From Dryas octopetala (lineage: Eukaryota > Streptophyta > Magnoliopsida > Rosales > Rosaceae), in NCBI GenBank assembly GCA_963921425.1, contig OY992837.1, positions 9,521,896-9,585,895 on the forward strand: 64,000 bases of DNA, given 5' to 3'. A model generated the notes under the pieces. That model worked only from the letters and a program-made list of their open reading frames with translations, did not search any database and was not told the origin of the DNA. Every line of letters starts with the position of its first letter. Within the stretch, counting starts at the first letter, position 1. The translations under genes were made by a program, and so were the position numbers. Below are positions 11,401 to 22,546 of this stretch, piece by piece.

Positions 11401-13522
11401 ACTGCATTTTCTGGACATCATCTTTACTAAGTCTCTCCACACCTAGTTTCCTCAGACTCTGCTCCAAAACTCCAGCACGTGTGTCCCTGAGAGATAAAGA
11501 GCATTGTTATCAGTTTATGAATTATACGTGATAGCGAAGATTACAAAGTTTAAATCGCATGCACTATACCAAACTCAACCAAGTCTTAAATGCAAAAAAG
11601 TGGGGTTGGCTACAGGAATACTTTTTCTCCAGTTTTCACTATATAGGGTCGTATCCTCCATTACATCTTTGATAGTCATGTAACAAAGAAAAAGACCAAA
11701 CGAAATCGTTCGTATATGTATTCAAAGAATAATAGTAAAAACGCGTAAACTCTCCTCCATCTTGTTTCTTCTTTTAATAGTGTTCTTTACTGAGAGAAGG
11801 TGATTTATATGATAAATCCTTAAATGAAAAACCAGTGAATCAGTTGTGTTGCTAAAAAGTTCAATGGACTATTTCCATCAAATCAAGGTCAAAACATGAC
11901 TAGGTATAGAATATATTCATGGCTTAGATGTAATTTATGTCTGCACATACATGATAGGAAGTTATTATGTTTATCATTTTGACCTATATATTATTGAGAA
12001 GAAAATCGACTCAATCTCAGTCAGCATCAGGTGTTCAGAGACAGAAGATAAAATTGGCAAGTATTTGCTAACTCATCCCAATCATAAGGGAGAGAGGTGA
12101 GAGAAACTGCATGAAGAAAAATTCTAGTATATTCTACTTCAATGAAGAACATAAAATTTGATCACAAATGAACAACAATGTTAAGCAAAGGGTGCAACAT
12201 AAGATTAACCCGGCAGCAGAAAAAGAAAAAGAAAATCACCTGTAGATTCTAAATAGCTGTTGCTGATGACCAGCTAGAACCATTTGCTGAGCTAGATCAT
12301 GCAGCAACGGCAGAACCCTTGGGGGAATAAGAGTTAGTGGTGTGTAAACGACAGGCTGCAAGCTTTTTCCGTGGTGTTCCTTTCCACTACCATCATTTTT
12401 CTTCCCAGCTGGGTCGGATGATGGCCGAAGAGAGTCGGGAAGACAATCAAATAAACGATCAGGTTCCACAGGCTTGCTGAAATACAAAATAGAAAAACTT
12501 ACTTGAGGGGCTATAATCTATGAGATTGAATTCGACAAAAAAGAAACCAATTTAAAGTTTTGAATTTCCAGATTAAGTACCATGTAGAGACAGAGTACTA
12601 AGTTAACAGACAAGTTGTTAGCAGCAAAACCGAACCTGTAATTCGTAAGCAACTGCCTAAACTCATCTTCAAGCTTTGAGATGGCTTTTAGTAGCAAGTT
12701 ATTGGCATGATTAAGCACCGGGTGGCCATCACCAATCTTCAAACTTTTTTTGCCGCTGAAGAAGTTGATAGTGCTTCTCAACTGATCAATTGCTTCCAAA
12801 TAGCTTTCGAGGTCCTCGTGTGGCCCTCTCAGTATTTTAGCCTCTGCCTAAACGAATACCAGCTACAGTTGCCAATCAAATTCTTCCTATAACAAACAAG
12901 TTCAAAATTGCTCTGCATTGCTGAAAGTGAAAGAGAGCTAAGCTAACCTTGCGCGAGAGGTCGAATTGCCCCAATATAACCTCTGCAGCCTTCAATGTCT
13001 TATCAATGTTCTCATGCGCCTTCCGAATCGAATGCGTTCTTATCTACCACACCAACCACCAATCAATCCCGAAAACACACAAAGAAAATTGAAGCAAATC
13101 AGAATCCCAAAATTCGCTAAATTAAATCAAAACCGTGAAGCAGATCTCATCAGCTCGACAGCTCTAGCTAGCTCCATTTGCATAAATGTGAAAAAAGCAG
13201 AGATTCACCGAAAGAGACGTAAGCACCGAAACACGACACGACACGACATGGAACGAAACGAAACGCACCGTACGATTGTGAGATATACGTAGGAAAAGTA
13301 TTACATTTTCGAAAGGTGATGAAGACTCAACCAAACAAGCAGAGAAAAAAAAACAGAGAGAGAGAGAGAGGGAGGGGTGACCTGAGTGGGACGCATGGCG
13401 GTCTCGAGGGCGGAGAGGCGGTGGTCGAAGGAGCCGAGAATGGCGACCATGTTGTCGGTGATGGTCTGGCTCTTCTGTAGCGCCTCTCTTATAGACGCTG
13501 CTCTCGCTCCCAAGGCCTCCAT
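8495..13522 (-). CDS. EXO70A1: Exocyst complex component EXO70A1-like, 11 exons
   Basis: This encodes a subunit of the exocyst, which tethers secretory vesicles to the plasma membrane. The exons on the minus strand are 13382-13522, 12948-13043, 12636-12847, 12240-12476, 11348-11486, 11008-11220, 9895-10100, 9242-9439, 9059-9158, 8703-8956 and 8495-8612. They sum to 1914 nt, giving 637 aa, close to the family's usual length. Recognisable conserved blocks include QKSQTITDNMVAILGSFDHR, GPHEDLESYLEAIDQLR, SKPVEPDRLFDCLP, IPPRVLPLLHDLAQQM, RSPEKLFVLLDMYEIMREL and RESLRLAVAEVLLPAYRSF. I chose the ATG at 13522; the open frame extends six codons upstream only to a GTG. Intron 10 has a GC donor (CGG|GCATGT), which is the only join that keeps the conserved KRFGPMIESGK reading. 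The EXO70A clade is clear, but A1 versus a close paralogue is less so. Confidence 0.95.
9798..9827. repeat. (CA)n microsatellite
   Basis: A run of about 14 CA units with one G interruption, followed by (TA)n. It lies in intron 7 of the EXO70A1-like gene. Confidence 0.9.
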
Positions 13523-15597
13523 TGCCTGTGGAACCCCCACGGTTTAATCAAAGTTTCTCGCCGGATTTTCTCTCTCTGTCTGTGTGTTTGGCCGGAGAGA
13601 AAATGAAAAATGCGAAATGCGTGATTAAAAACTGGGGTTTGATGTTGTGCGGAGAAATTTGACGAGTTTGCGTAACTCGTTCATTTTCGTCCGTAGTCGA
13701 AGTGGCGACGCGAGGGACGAAGGTGGTTAGTTATAAGAAGGATCGTGTCTGTGGACGGATTCTCCATGTGCACAACATGTGGGGCCCAATCTCGTTCCTC
13801 TATACGTTGCTAGCATCATAATTTTTGCTCTCCCTTTCGTTACACTTTAACAACTTTTACTTTACCTTATACGCAAATTATACATATACTTGTGAATTTA
13901 TAGTCATGGGCCTTCTCTCATAAGCACTGGAGTAATGAAGATTAGTTTCAAATTTGAATACTATACGATGATTGACTGACGATACATGATGTTTATTCTT
14001 TACTAAAACATCATTATATAGTTGTATATAGTGTCCATCAATTTATTTGGTGCGGCTTACCATAAATCGGGGCAAATTAGTTAAACTCGAGGTGTCGACC
14101 CAAGCTCGTGATGAGCCTGGAGTTAAGCCTGACCCATCTTCAATTAGAAATTATATTACTATTGTTGAGTTTTGAACCTTAAACCTCTTATCAATACTAT
14201 TTAATACCAACTAAATTATAAGGCTTTGTAAAAGGCTTTAGTTAAATATATATAATTTAAAAGTAGGGAGGTTTTTCACTTTTTGCCTTTTTCATGAAGT
14301 GATAGGGAGCAAAACAAGTCATTAGTTAATTATTACAAACTTTTACACGAATTTTGAAGTGGATGAGATCCGTCGAGTAGTATCAGTTGGAGATAAAATT
14401 ACACGTGTTTATGAATTGAACGAGATTCAAGCTAAGAAAATAATTGAATTTGCCCCGATCCATGTCAACCATTAACCAAGGCCCGTACCAACTCGCTCTC
14501 ATTACCATCCCAACCTAGGCCAACATCTTTAAAAATAAAAATTGAGTTAGTAGATTTAAGGCCCAATTTAAAAAATAAACTGATAGGCTAGCTCACTCGT
14601 AAAAACAATTTAATACACCAGACTACTTTTTAGGTTTAATTAAGATAATTGGGCTAGACAGGCCAACCAACCTAATTATTAAATGAACATGTTCAAGCAC
14701 AACACCAAGTACGACTGGGCTCATGTTGTACACCTCTAATTAATTATGATGTTATTAAACAAAAAAAATTACTCTAGAAAATGCCAAATCATAGCCCAAT
14801 TGATAAAAACAACTCATACTCTAAAAGCTATTGCATCTCAGTCCACCTTTGAGTTGTCGGTCGGTCGACAATTAAAAAAAAAAATTTCAGTCCACCTGAG
14901 GGATCGACCACTAGGGAAATAGAGAGATCTACTGGAAAAAGGTTAACTAGCCCCGACAATGTAGTCGATCGATTGACAGCTAAAAAAAAATTCAAATTAT
15001 TGTGTAGTATATCGATGCATACGATTGTCAACCAATACGTTACTTGCTAAGCTTGAGAAAAGAATCAAACTCATTTACGTTACAACGAGATTGAATCTTT
15101 TCTCGAACTTAGCAAGTAACGTATTAATTGGTTGACTAACGTATGCAATCTATTAAGCAAGAATTTGAAATAAAAATATATATGTCAAGTCGAGCAACAT
15201 TGTGATTTAGAAAAAGAGAGAAAGAGAAAGTGGAAATTCATTTAAATCAAGAGCCCAGTTAGAAAATGGAAAATGAGAAAGGTTTATATCGTTTGGTAAG
15301 ATTTTTTTTTTCTTTAGTCCAAATAATAATCAGAGATTCAGAATAGTAAAAAGAAAATTATGCATATATATCAGTCTATAAGAACAAGCTTTTCATTCCT
15401 AATATGGATTTTCTAAATACTTTATTTATTTCTACAAAGGCTAGGGAGAGCAAAGAAAGACCTACTTTCTAGACACATATTTCTTTAGGCCTACTGCACA
15501 GTACGTAAAAGGTAACTGACCTCTTATCCTACAATGGAGGTTTTATTCTATCATTTTAAGAAACAAGACCACTTTATAGCAAAGAAAGGTGCCAAGC
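13523..15597. other. Intergenic: EXO70A1 5' region, then no gene
   Basis: The first 200 bases or so should hold the EXO70A1 leader and promoter, but I could not fix a TATA box. The remainder is AT-rich with no plausible coding frame. A strong hairpin at 15017-15146 is listed separately. The direct repeat ttcagtccacct occurs near 14837 and 14887. Confidence 0.5.
15017..15146. repeat. Long hairpin (52/56-bp inverted repeat)
   Basis: The left arm 15017-15068 (gcatacgattgtcaacc...) and right arm 15091-15146 (...ggttgactaacgtatgc) are reverse complements. They differ by a few mismatches and one 4-nt bulge, and the loop is 22 nt. Transcribed, this would form a stable stem about 50 bp long. It could be a small foldback transposon or a small-RNA precursor. 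I recognise no known miRNA sequence in it. Confidence 0.8.
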
Positions 15598-17758
15598 TCA
15601 ATAAGTCCAGTCTTGAGGTAAACCAACATCAGAATGAAGGTGGTGATAGTTCTCCCCATTGCCCATCAAACCAACTCTTTCGATAAGGTTCCTTTGTTGG
15701 ATGCCTTTAATCTCTTGCCTATTTCTCAACCCTGCCATTCAATATAAAACCCAAAAGGGGAAACCATCAATGGAAGAAATATTGACATCAAAGTCACCCA
15801 AATTTAGTTTCTAATTTTAAAATAACTATTTTTCCTTTTAAAAAAGAAAAAAAGAAATCAACTTTACCGGATTGCCAAATCTGTCCTCTAAAGGAGTTTG
15901 GAGCCAATTCTTTTATGGTGCATTTGGATAGAGAAAAAAATTTAGAATTTAAACAAAACTCAACATTTAATAAATTACATGTTCTAATTTCCTTATTTGG
16001 GTCCATAAACACAGAATTTTGTAAATTCTATATGGAAAAAAACTTGGAATTTGAAGACTGTAAATTCCAAGTTTAAATTCCACCTACATTGGTGTTATTT
16101 TCAAAATTTCAATTTTTATAAAAAAGAAAAAGTCGTGTCCACCCATCACATTGCCAAATAATCACAATACCACTACCACCATGCCGCCACCATCACCACC
16201 ATTGCCACCGCCAACGTCGTTGCCGCCGCCACCATCACCTCAACAATTGGCCACCACCACCACCTCCGCCGCCAACACCATTGTCGCCTCCACTACCACC
16301 GCCATTGTCGCCACCACCACAACCACCACCACCACCGTCGCTACCGCTACCACCACAACCACCGACACCACTACGAACCATCATCGCCGCCGCCACCACT
16401 GACATCGCCACCGCCACCGCCACCACCACCACCACCATCACCATCACCACCACCGATACTGACACCGCAGCCACCACCGCCAATCCCCCAATTTTCACTG
16501 CCACCATTTATTCCACCGCCCGTGGGCCATCACCCCTACTACCATCGTCAACTGACCACAAGCATCATTTTTATTGTTGACACCATGCATCACCATCACT
16601 ATCACTCTTTTATAAAACTACTATAAATTCTATATTTAAATTCTATTATGATTATATTTATCAAAACAAGAGAATTTACAAATTCTAAAATTTTAAATTT
16701 CGTCATTTGTGAATTCCTTAATAATTTCAAACTACTTCATCCAAACGCACCATTAGTTATATTAAAATGGATCGAACACTTGATATTCCCAATTTTAACT
16801 CATTGTCTCACTACTCTCTCTTCCACTGAAGCTCAAAGTTTATTCAAGTCTTGTAAATTTCTTATCCTACATACAACAATGACTTGATATTTTTTTCTTT
16901 AAAAATAGCTACTCTTTATTATGGTAACTAACTTTTGGCTATTTTTGTCAAAAATCGAGAGCATATGAAATACCATACTCAACCCAAATGTTAAATTTTC
17001 AACTATAATTAAAATCTTCACTCATCCCAAGTCTCTAAACAAAAATAATTACAAGAAGTGAGTGAATGCATAAAATAGACACACCCATATAAATGACAGT
17101 CTCAAAATTTACCAAAAATGAACAAAAACAAAACTTGCACAGGACTGGGAAATTATTAGACAACTCACCCTGTTTCTTTTGTACCTCATGAGCAGCAGTG
17201 GTGGTGGTATTCAAAACCAGGGGATGAAACACGCCTGTGCCTCCAGAGATCCTCCCAAAACCGCCCAATAGTCCATTCCCACTTCCCTGAAATAGGATAT
17301 GGCGCTTTTGCTCTCGTCTGTTCAAAGCCCTAGCCCTAGGTTCCAGCTGAAAGCTACCGACCTGCCCAAAAATGGCACCCCATGAACTACTCTTAAAACC
17401 CTGTAACCCTTTTCATTTATTAAAGCTGAAAAGCGAAAAGCTCTGAAAAGACAGACCCCAAGAGAGAAAAAGAGGAAAAATGGCAAACCCGGTTCGAGTT
17501 TTCCGTTTTTTTTAAAAAATTTGTTATACCTGAAGTTGAGCCGGTTTCAGAAGGTGGCAGTGGTGACAGAGTTCAGGCCCATAAAAGGTTGGACCATCTT
17601 GGAGACCATTGCTGAGGTTGAGATGCCTATGAGACAGAGAATCAAGCTGAGCGAACCGGACCGGCGGTCTGAACCGCTGCAACTAAACCCAGAAAAAAAA
17701 AAAACAATCACGAATAAACCATGTTAGAAGGGTCTAATAGAAAACAAGCTATCTGTGT

Positions 17759-17822
<64 letters not shown>

Positions 17823-18043
17823 ACCTCAATGGGTGTATGTAGCGGAGGTTTTGGGAGGCTCTGAGTTGGACGTTGTTTGAGCAAAGGAAGAGCAGCGAAG
17901 TGCTGAGCGAAGTGGTTCATGGAATTGGGAAAATGGTGGTGGGGGTTAAGTTTGGAGGTGGAGGGTAATGGTACTTCGTTACGGAAGATATCAGAGGGAA
18001 GCCATAGCTCACCATCATCAAGATTTGGAGGAAACTCAGCCAT
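15598..18043 (-). CDS. Plant protein of unknown function, 4 exons, 232 aa
   Basis: The exons on the minus strand are 17825-18043, 17530-17682, 17169-17361 and 15598-15731. They total 699 nt, with clean GT-AG joins in phase 0, 0 and 1. The protein starts MAEFPPNLDDGELWLPSDIF. It has a Cys/His-containing stretch in exon 2 (PELCHHCHLL), a Gly-rich GLLGGFGRISGGTGVFHP motif in exon 3, and ends VGLPQDWTY. I believe the acidic N-terminus, the GTGVF(H/L)P motif and the LPQ-WTY tail are shared by a small plant-only family, but I cannot name a function. Intron 1 and the leader carry long (GA)n/(CT)n tracts. Intron 3 (1437 bp) carries a Harbinger-like element. No signal peptide or membrane helix is seen, so the protein is probably soluble. 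Confidence 0.85.
15916..16752. mobile_element. PIF/Harbinger-like MITE in intron 3, microsatellite core
   Basis: The ends are tggtgcatttggata and atccaaacgcacca, an inverted pair typical of GGTGCGTTTGGAT elements. They are flanked by TTA on both sides (15913-15915 and 16753-16755). Sub-terminal AT-rich parts are also loosely complementary (aaattctatat at both sides). The core is the CAC/CAT repeat listed next. No transposase is present. Confidence 0.75.
16165..16475. repeat. (CAC/CAT/CCG)n compound microsatellite
   Basis: About 310 bases are almost wholly CCA, CCG, ACC and ATC triplets. They give Thr/Pro-rich frames on the plus strand and Gly/Val-rich frames on the minus strand, which are not genes. 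The tract sits inside the MITE within intron 3. Confidence 0.9.
17761..17819. repeat. (GA)n microsatellite in intron 1
   Basis: About 29 AG units lie just downstream of the exon 1 splice donor. On the gene's strand this reads (CT)n. Confidence 0.95.
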
Positions 18044-18092
18044 ATTTGCTTAATAATTAATGAAAAACCACCACAGAGAAACAGAGAAGGAC

Positions 18093-18094
<2 letters not shown>

Positions 18095-18135
<41 letters not shown>

Positions 18136-18182
18136 CAAGGGACTGAAAGTGGGGTGGCCATCTGCTTACAAAATAACGTTCC

Positions 18183-18222
<40 letters not shown>
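18095..18222. promoter_or_regulatory. (GA)n and (CT)n tracts in leader/promoter
   Basis: (GA)18 at about 18095-18130 lies some 50 nt upstream of the ATG at 18043. A (CT)19 tract follows at about 18185-18222. GA-rich leader tracts are common in plant promoters and can bind BPC/GAGA-binding proteins, but a regulatory role here is inference. Confidence 0.5.
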
Positions 18223-18224
<2 letters not shown>

Positions 18225-18250
18225 TCTCTAAAGAAGAAACAGATATGTTA

Positions 18251-18351
18251 CGGTCTGTTTGGTTTCTAATGAAAACGAGTTTTGGGAAAAGTAATTAAAC
18301 GAGTTTTTCCTTGAAAATTTTACGAAAATCGTTTTACGACTAAACAAGCCC
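18251..18351. mobile_element. Short Harbinger-like MITE
   Basis: This 101-bp segment has imperfect inverted ends (cggtctgtttggtttc and gactaaacaagccc). It is flanked by TTA on both sides (18248-18250 and 18352-18354). It is too small to code for anything. Confidence 0.5.
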
Positions 18352-18580
18352 TTACAGATCGTTTGGGCTCTTCGCTCCAAGGCCCGTACCACTCTGCACA
18401 CGCCAACATCCCATTTGGGCCGTATTAGTCGGCTCGTGGCGCTCCACTAGTCAGACGTTTTGCTCCTCACCCCTCAACGCAAAGCCTCTTTCATTCGTAT
18501 CCGCGCGCGTAGGAAGCGAGAGAGTATTCGCTCCTCTGGGTCCGACACCTGGTATTGTGTTTGAGGTCAGTTACATAAAG

Positions 18581-18722
18581 AATAATGCTATTCTTACCAC
18601 ATTTTTTATACCACATTCTTATACCATCTCACGTGTCATTACTTTATTGGACAAAGTTTTTCTTTTTCTTTTTGGGTTTTTATTTTTATTTTTTAGTATC
18701 CAATGTATGAATGCCATGTAAC
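18581..18722. mobile_element. Partial MITE of the 32.2-32.6 kb family
   Basis: The stretch from aataatgctattcttaccac through cacgtgtcatt-actttattgg, the aaagtttttctttttcttttt run and tagtatccaatg-atgaatgcc matches the copies at 32213-32617. The right terminal repeat is missing. Confidence 0.7.
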
Positions 18723-21676
18723 AAAATAACAATCCTGTTATACCCATTCTTATGTTAAAAAAATCCTAAAGAGTCTACTAGCAATAATCGTTTATGCAAG
18801 TGTGAATGATATATTAATTCTTATTTAATATAAATTAGTCTCTTGGCACGCGCTCTTGCACGTGTCAATTGGCATTTTCATTGTTGTTTTTTTTTAATTC
18901 TCATTATTTTATAATATTTCACCATTCTCTTTATATTTTAAGGTAGTGGGTGTCTTTTTTTATTTTTTAAATTTTATTTTAATAGTTTTATTTTACAATT
19001 ATACCTTCATTTATTAGGTTTTTTATGTGATTGTTTTATTGATAAATGGTATTTTAGGCAATCCAATTTTTAGTAAAGTCGGTAACACAAAACCCTTCTT
19101 ATGACTTTATAATGGTAAAAATACCACAATAAATTCTACATTAATAACAATAAATATGTGAGTGTTTATCGATTGCATAGTTATTCTAACTATATATGGT
19201 TTAACAACTTTCAGACGGTGAAGAGAGTGGAGGAAGGAGAGAAGGGAGAAGGAGAGAAAAAGGATAAGAGAGTTGGATAGAGAAGAGACAGTTGAGAGAA
19301 AAAAAAAAAATTTAGTTTGACAAAAATACCCCTCAACAAATGGTCACTCTACATTAGAGTTAATTACACTTACATTTTTTGAAGTTTATCGTCTTTTCAC
19401 ATACATCCCCTGAGGTTTCAAAAATTACACATATACCCCCTGAGGTTTCAAAAATATTACATATAACCTCCTACAATAGAAAAAAAATAAATAAACAAAA
19501 AAAATTATTTGTATTGAGGTTGGACATTACACTTTGAGTAATCTTATTAGGCCATTTCACCCCTTAATATGTCTTTTTGCACAATTTCTCATTATTTTTC
19601 GTCTCACTATAGGGGATTATATGCAACAGTTTTGAAACCTCAGGGGGTGTATGTGTAATTGTTAAAACCTTAGGGGGTGTATGTGAAAAAATGATAAACC
19701 TTATGGGGTATAAGTGTAATTAACTCCTCTACATTATCAAACTTAACAAAAAATATTAACTCATCAAATATAAAATGGATAATTTAAAGCATCATGATTC
19801 CGAGGTCACTAGTAGAGAGGTCATGTTTCTGTGGATATGTGTCATGTTGTGTTAGTGTTGTGTGTCCGTGTAAAATTGGCCGAATTTGAACACAAAATAA
19901 AAAATAACAAGTAAACACGATACGACCCATTTCACCCATTAAGATCATTATTCATATTCAAATATTGGATGTTGGTTAACTCGTATCATACTTATTTTAC
20001 ACATCAACAACCATCTCATGTGACAAAAAATTATAATTTTTCAACCAAAAAATAATTGAATATATCAACAAACTACTAAATTACAAAAAAAATACCTTTA
20101 TTTTTAACAGATCCAACAAGTTTTGCGGGTTGACACAAAAACAACCCATTAGCTTAAGAGGTTGCTAATGAATTTACACAATTTCAACCCGACACGATAA
20201 GGCTCATCCCATATCACTAAATATTTCATGCAAAATCGTGTCATGTTAATACATCGTCATGAAAAAGTACCCAAAAAAAAAAATATCATGTTTATGCCAA
20301 AAATCTGGTCAAGCTAGCCTCAACCATGCTCAACCATCCCTCATTGCATGCCATAAGTCCATGACACACAAAAATAAGACCAAATCAGACCAGACCTTTA
20401 TTTTTTGGCCTCCAGACTAGACCTTAACTTTGCTACACGATCTTGTTTTTTTATACGCCGAATTTCAGGATTAAGGAATGTAATAATAGAATAATTTAGG
20501 AATTAAAATCACCAATATTGCGTTTGGAAAGATAATTCTACATGTTTAATTAGAAGTGTCAATTTTTAACAACTGTGAGTATGACAAGAACATAATACAA
20601 CATTAGCAATTTGGATCAACCATTACTTAATCACACAACTTTCTAAAACGAAAGATAAGCAAATGAATAAGTATTATAAAAAACTCATTTCCAAAAAAAA
20701 CATAAATAACACAATTTTGGCACGCCTTACTTATCAAGTATGTATGAAAAAACTGATTTTATATTGTACTTTTTTTCATGTAAATTTTTATTTTGTTATT
20801 CCATAATCATTTGGTAAAAAATGTGTATGAAATGACTAAAACAACTATGTTCCGGAAGTTCTCTTTATATGAAAATTGGTAAAACTAATTCAAGGTATGG
20901 TGTTCTTAAAGCGTAATGATGATCAAACATCACTCACACAATAAAAATTGACGTTGGGCTTTCCAGGAATTCTTCAATTAGTCAAATCGGTACGAGTATT
21001 AATATCTTGAACTTAATAGGGTCAAAATAAAAAAACTTTCAAGAAAAGAACAAAATGGTAAAATACAGAACAAAACAAAAACCAAGAAACACAGGCACAA
21101 TTGCAAAAAGAAAGAAAGAATTTTTCACATAAAGTCATCTAGGTAGGTACTGTGGAGCCACCTCCTTTAACATTAATTTCATTAATTCTGAATGGATGGC
21201 AACATATCAAGAAAAGGGCAAAAAGGGAAATCTCTTCCTATTCGGGCAGCTAGACAGTTTCAATTCCAGCTTGGAAACACACACAAGTAACCCTTCTACG
21301 CAATCTCTCAGGCCAATTTCAAAATACACAAAAATAAAAAAATAGGCCAATTCAAGGCCCTACAAAATTCTCAAATTGCATGCTCCCAACCTTCAATTGT
21401 AAGCTTCAGACAAAAAGGACTGTAATGGGAACCAAGCCACAACCCCATGCCCCCAAAAAATGTCCTTCACAAAGGTCACTACTAAACGGCATCGTTTCTT
21501 CTATACCCCTCCACAAGGCCACAAGGGTAACAAAATGTTGTATATCATCATATCCTAACTTATGTCATAGAGTAAGGTATACATTCCTTATCGTATACCA
21601 AACCACATGCTATCATCTCTCACTATACCCAGAATATCAAAATAATAAACAAAAGAGCTCCGAACTTTTAATTTTC
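18723..21676. other. Intergenic, no gene seen apart from MITEs
   Basis: This is AT-rich sequence with no convincing coding frame. It contains the foldback element at 19357-19726. At about 19836-20250 a stretch rich in cacgatacgaccc-like and cgtgtcatgtt-like words looks like an old repeat, but I could not delimit it. The last few hundred bases are probably the 3' untranslated region of the DUF7138-like gene. Confidence 0.45.
19357..19726. mobile_element. Mutator-type MITE with 10-bp TSD
   Basis: The 370-bp element starts gagttaattacacttac and ends gtgtaattaactc. Inside, the inverted arms repeat cccctgaggttt / aaacctcaggggg. It is flanked by identical ctctacatta at 19347-19356 and 19727-19736. 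A 9-10 bp duplication with long inverted repeats fits a non-autonomous Mutator-like element. Its ends resemble those of the elements at 26562 and 48320. Confidence 0.85.
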
Positions 21677-22402
21677 TTATTCGGACCCTTTAACGGGTCG
21701 GGAAATCGGACCCGCAGGCGACCTGAACCCGACAGTCACAGCATCGTAAGCGCACCAGTGAAACCCGACATCTCTGCCCATCGCTTTAGCTCTCGAACAC
21801 TCCTCGCACACCGCCACGCCGCCGCCTCTCTGGCCCAGTCCAAGCCCATCGGCCCTTCCCCCCAGGCCCATGTTCATCATATACCTCTCCTTCTCAACCT
21901 GCAACTCCCTCACCCGGTTCTCGTACTCGACCCGACCCGAAAACGGCAAAACCAAACCCGAAAGCGCTTCGTCCCCGTTTCCAATCACCGTTCCGCGCCT
22001 CAGCAGCATAACATTCTCCAGATGGTTCTTCTTCATTGGGTTGTGGCCTTTAAACGACGTCGCGTCGTAGTCGCCGTTGTCTTGAAATTCTCGGTCGTGG
22101 TATTGATTTTTTCGCCGCCTCTCGCGTCTCGACCGTTTTAGCGCCACGAGAAAGAAGCAGTTCTTCTCACGAGAAATCGCGCCGAAGTTGACCTTGCCGT
22201 TGACGGGGATGCGCAGGCAGGACTCCGGCGAGGAGAGGAAGACCGAGAACTGGTGTGGCGAGATTCCGATCTTGTGGCTCAGAACCGACTGGAACCGCTT
22301 GAACTCCAGGGTCGGGTAAACGACGACGTTTCCGATTTCGCTCTCGGTCTCGCCATCGGAAAAGACGACCGGAAAGGAGACACCTCCGGTGGCCTCCACC
22401 AT
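21677..22402 (-). CDS. DUF7138-like plant protein, single exon, 241 aa
   Basis: The frame is intronless. I place the start at the ATG at 22402 (MVEATGGVSFPVVFSDG). The longer open frame to 22459 begins only with TTG. The N-terminal 90 residues (FPVVFSDGETESEIGNVVVY, then FKRFQSVLSHKIGISPHQFS) look like the small alpha/beta domain now called DUF7138. A basic KRSRRERRRKNQ stretch follows near residue 90, which could be a nuclear localisation signal. The C-terminal part has VAVCEECSRAKAMGRDVGFH, whose closely spaced Cys pair could bind metal, and then WCAYDAVTVGF. No function is established that I know of. The coding region is much more GC-rich than its surroundings. Confidence 0.8.
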   Translation of the reverse strand: MVEATGGVSFPVVFSDGETESEIGNVVVYPTLEFKRFQSVLSHKIGISPHQFSVFLSSPESCLRIPVNGKVNFGAISREKNCFFLVALKRSRRERRRKNQYHDREFQDNGDYDATSFKGHNPMKKNHLENVMLLRRGTVIGNGDEALSGLVLPFSGRVEYENRVRELQVEKERYMMNMGLGGRADGLGLGQRGGGVAVCEECSRAKAMGRDVGFHWCAYDAVTVGFRSPAGPISRPVKGSE

Positions 22403-22536
22403 CTTTGCCCACGATATCCGGCGAGATGACGTCAAGATTCCGAAGCCTGAATTCGTCAAAGTGGAAAGTGAGAAATAAAAATTAGAGAAAACGTTTGGGT
22501 CTTTTTTTGGTGGGGGTGGTGAACAGAGGAAAGGGG

Positions 22537-22546
22537 TTTATATATA
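22537..22546 (-). promoter_or_regulatory. Candidate TATA box for the DUF7138-like gene
   Basis: On the minus strand this reads TATATATAAA, about 135 nt before the chosen ATG, a usual plant spacing with a 100-nt leader. It supports the transcription unit but is not proof of it. Confidence 0.5.

Noticed and set aside
16151-16580. Thr/Pro-rich and Gly/Val-rich frames of 80-100 codons
   Set aside because: They come from the CAC/CAT triplet repeat, which is open in most frames by composition.
22167-22412. 81-codon minus frame inside the DUF7138-like gene, and the 253-codon plus frame over it
   Set aside because: Both are alternative-frame shadows in a GC-rich coding region. The DUF7138-like frame has the recognisable domain.
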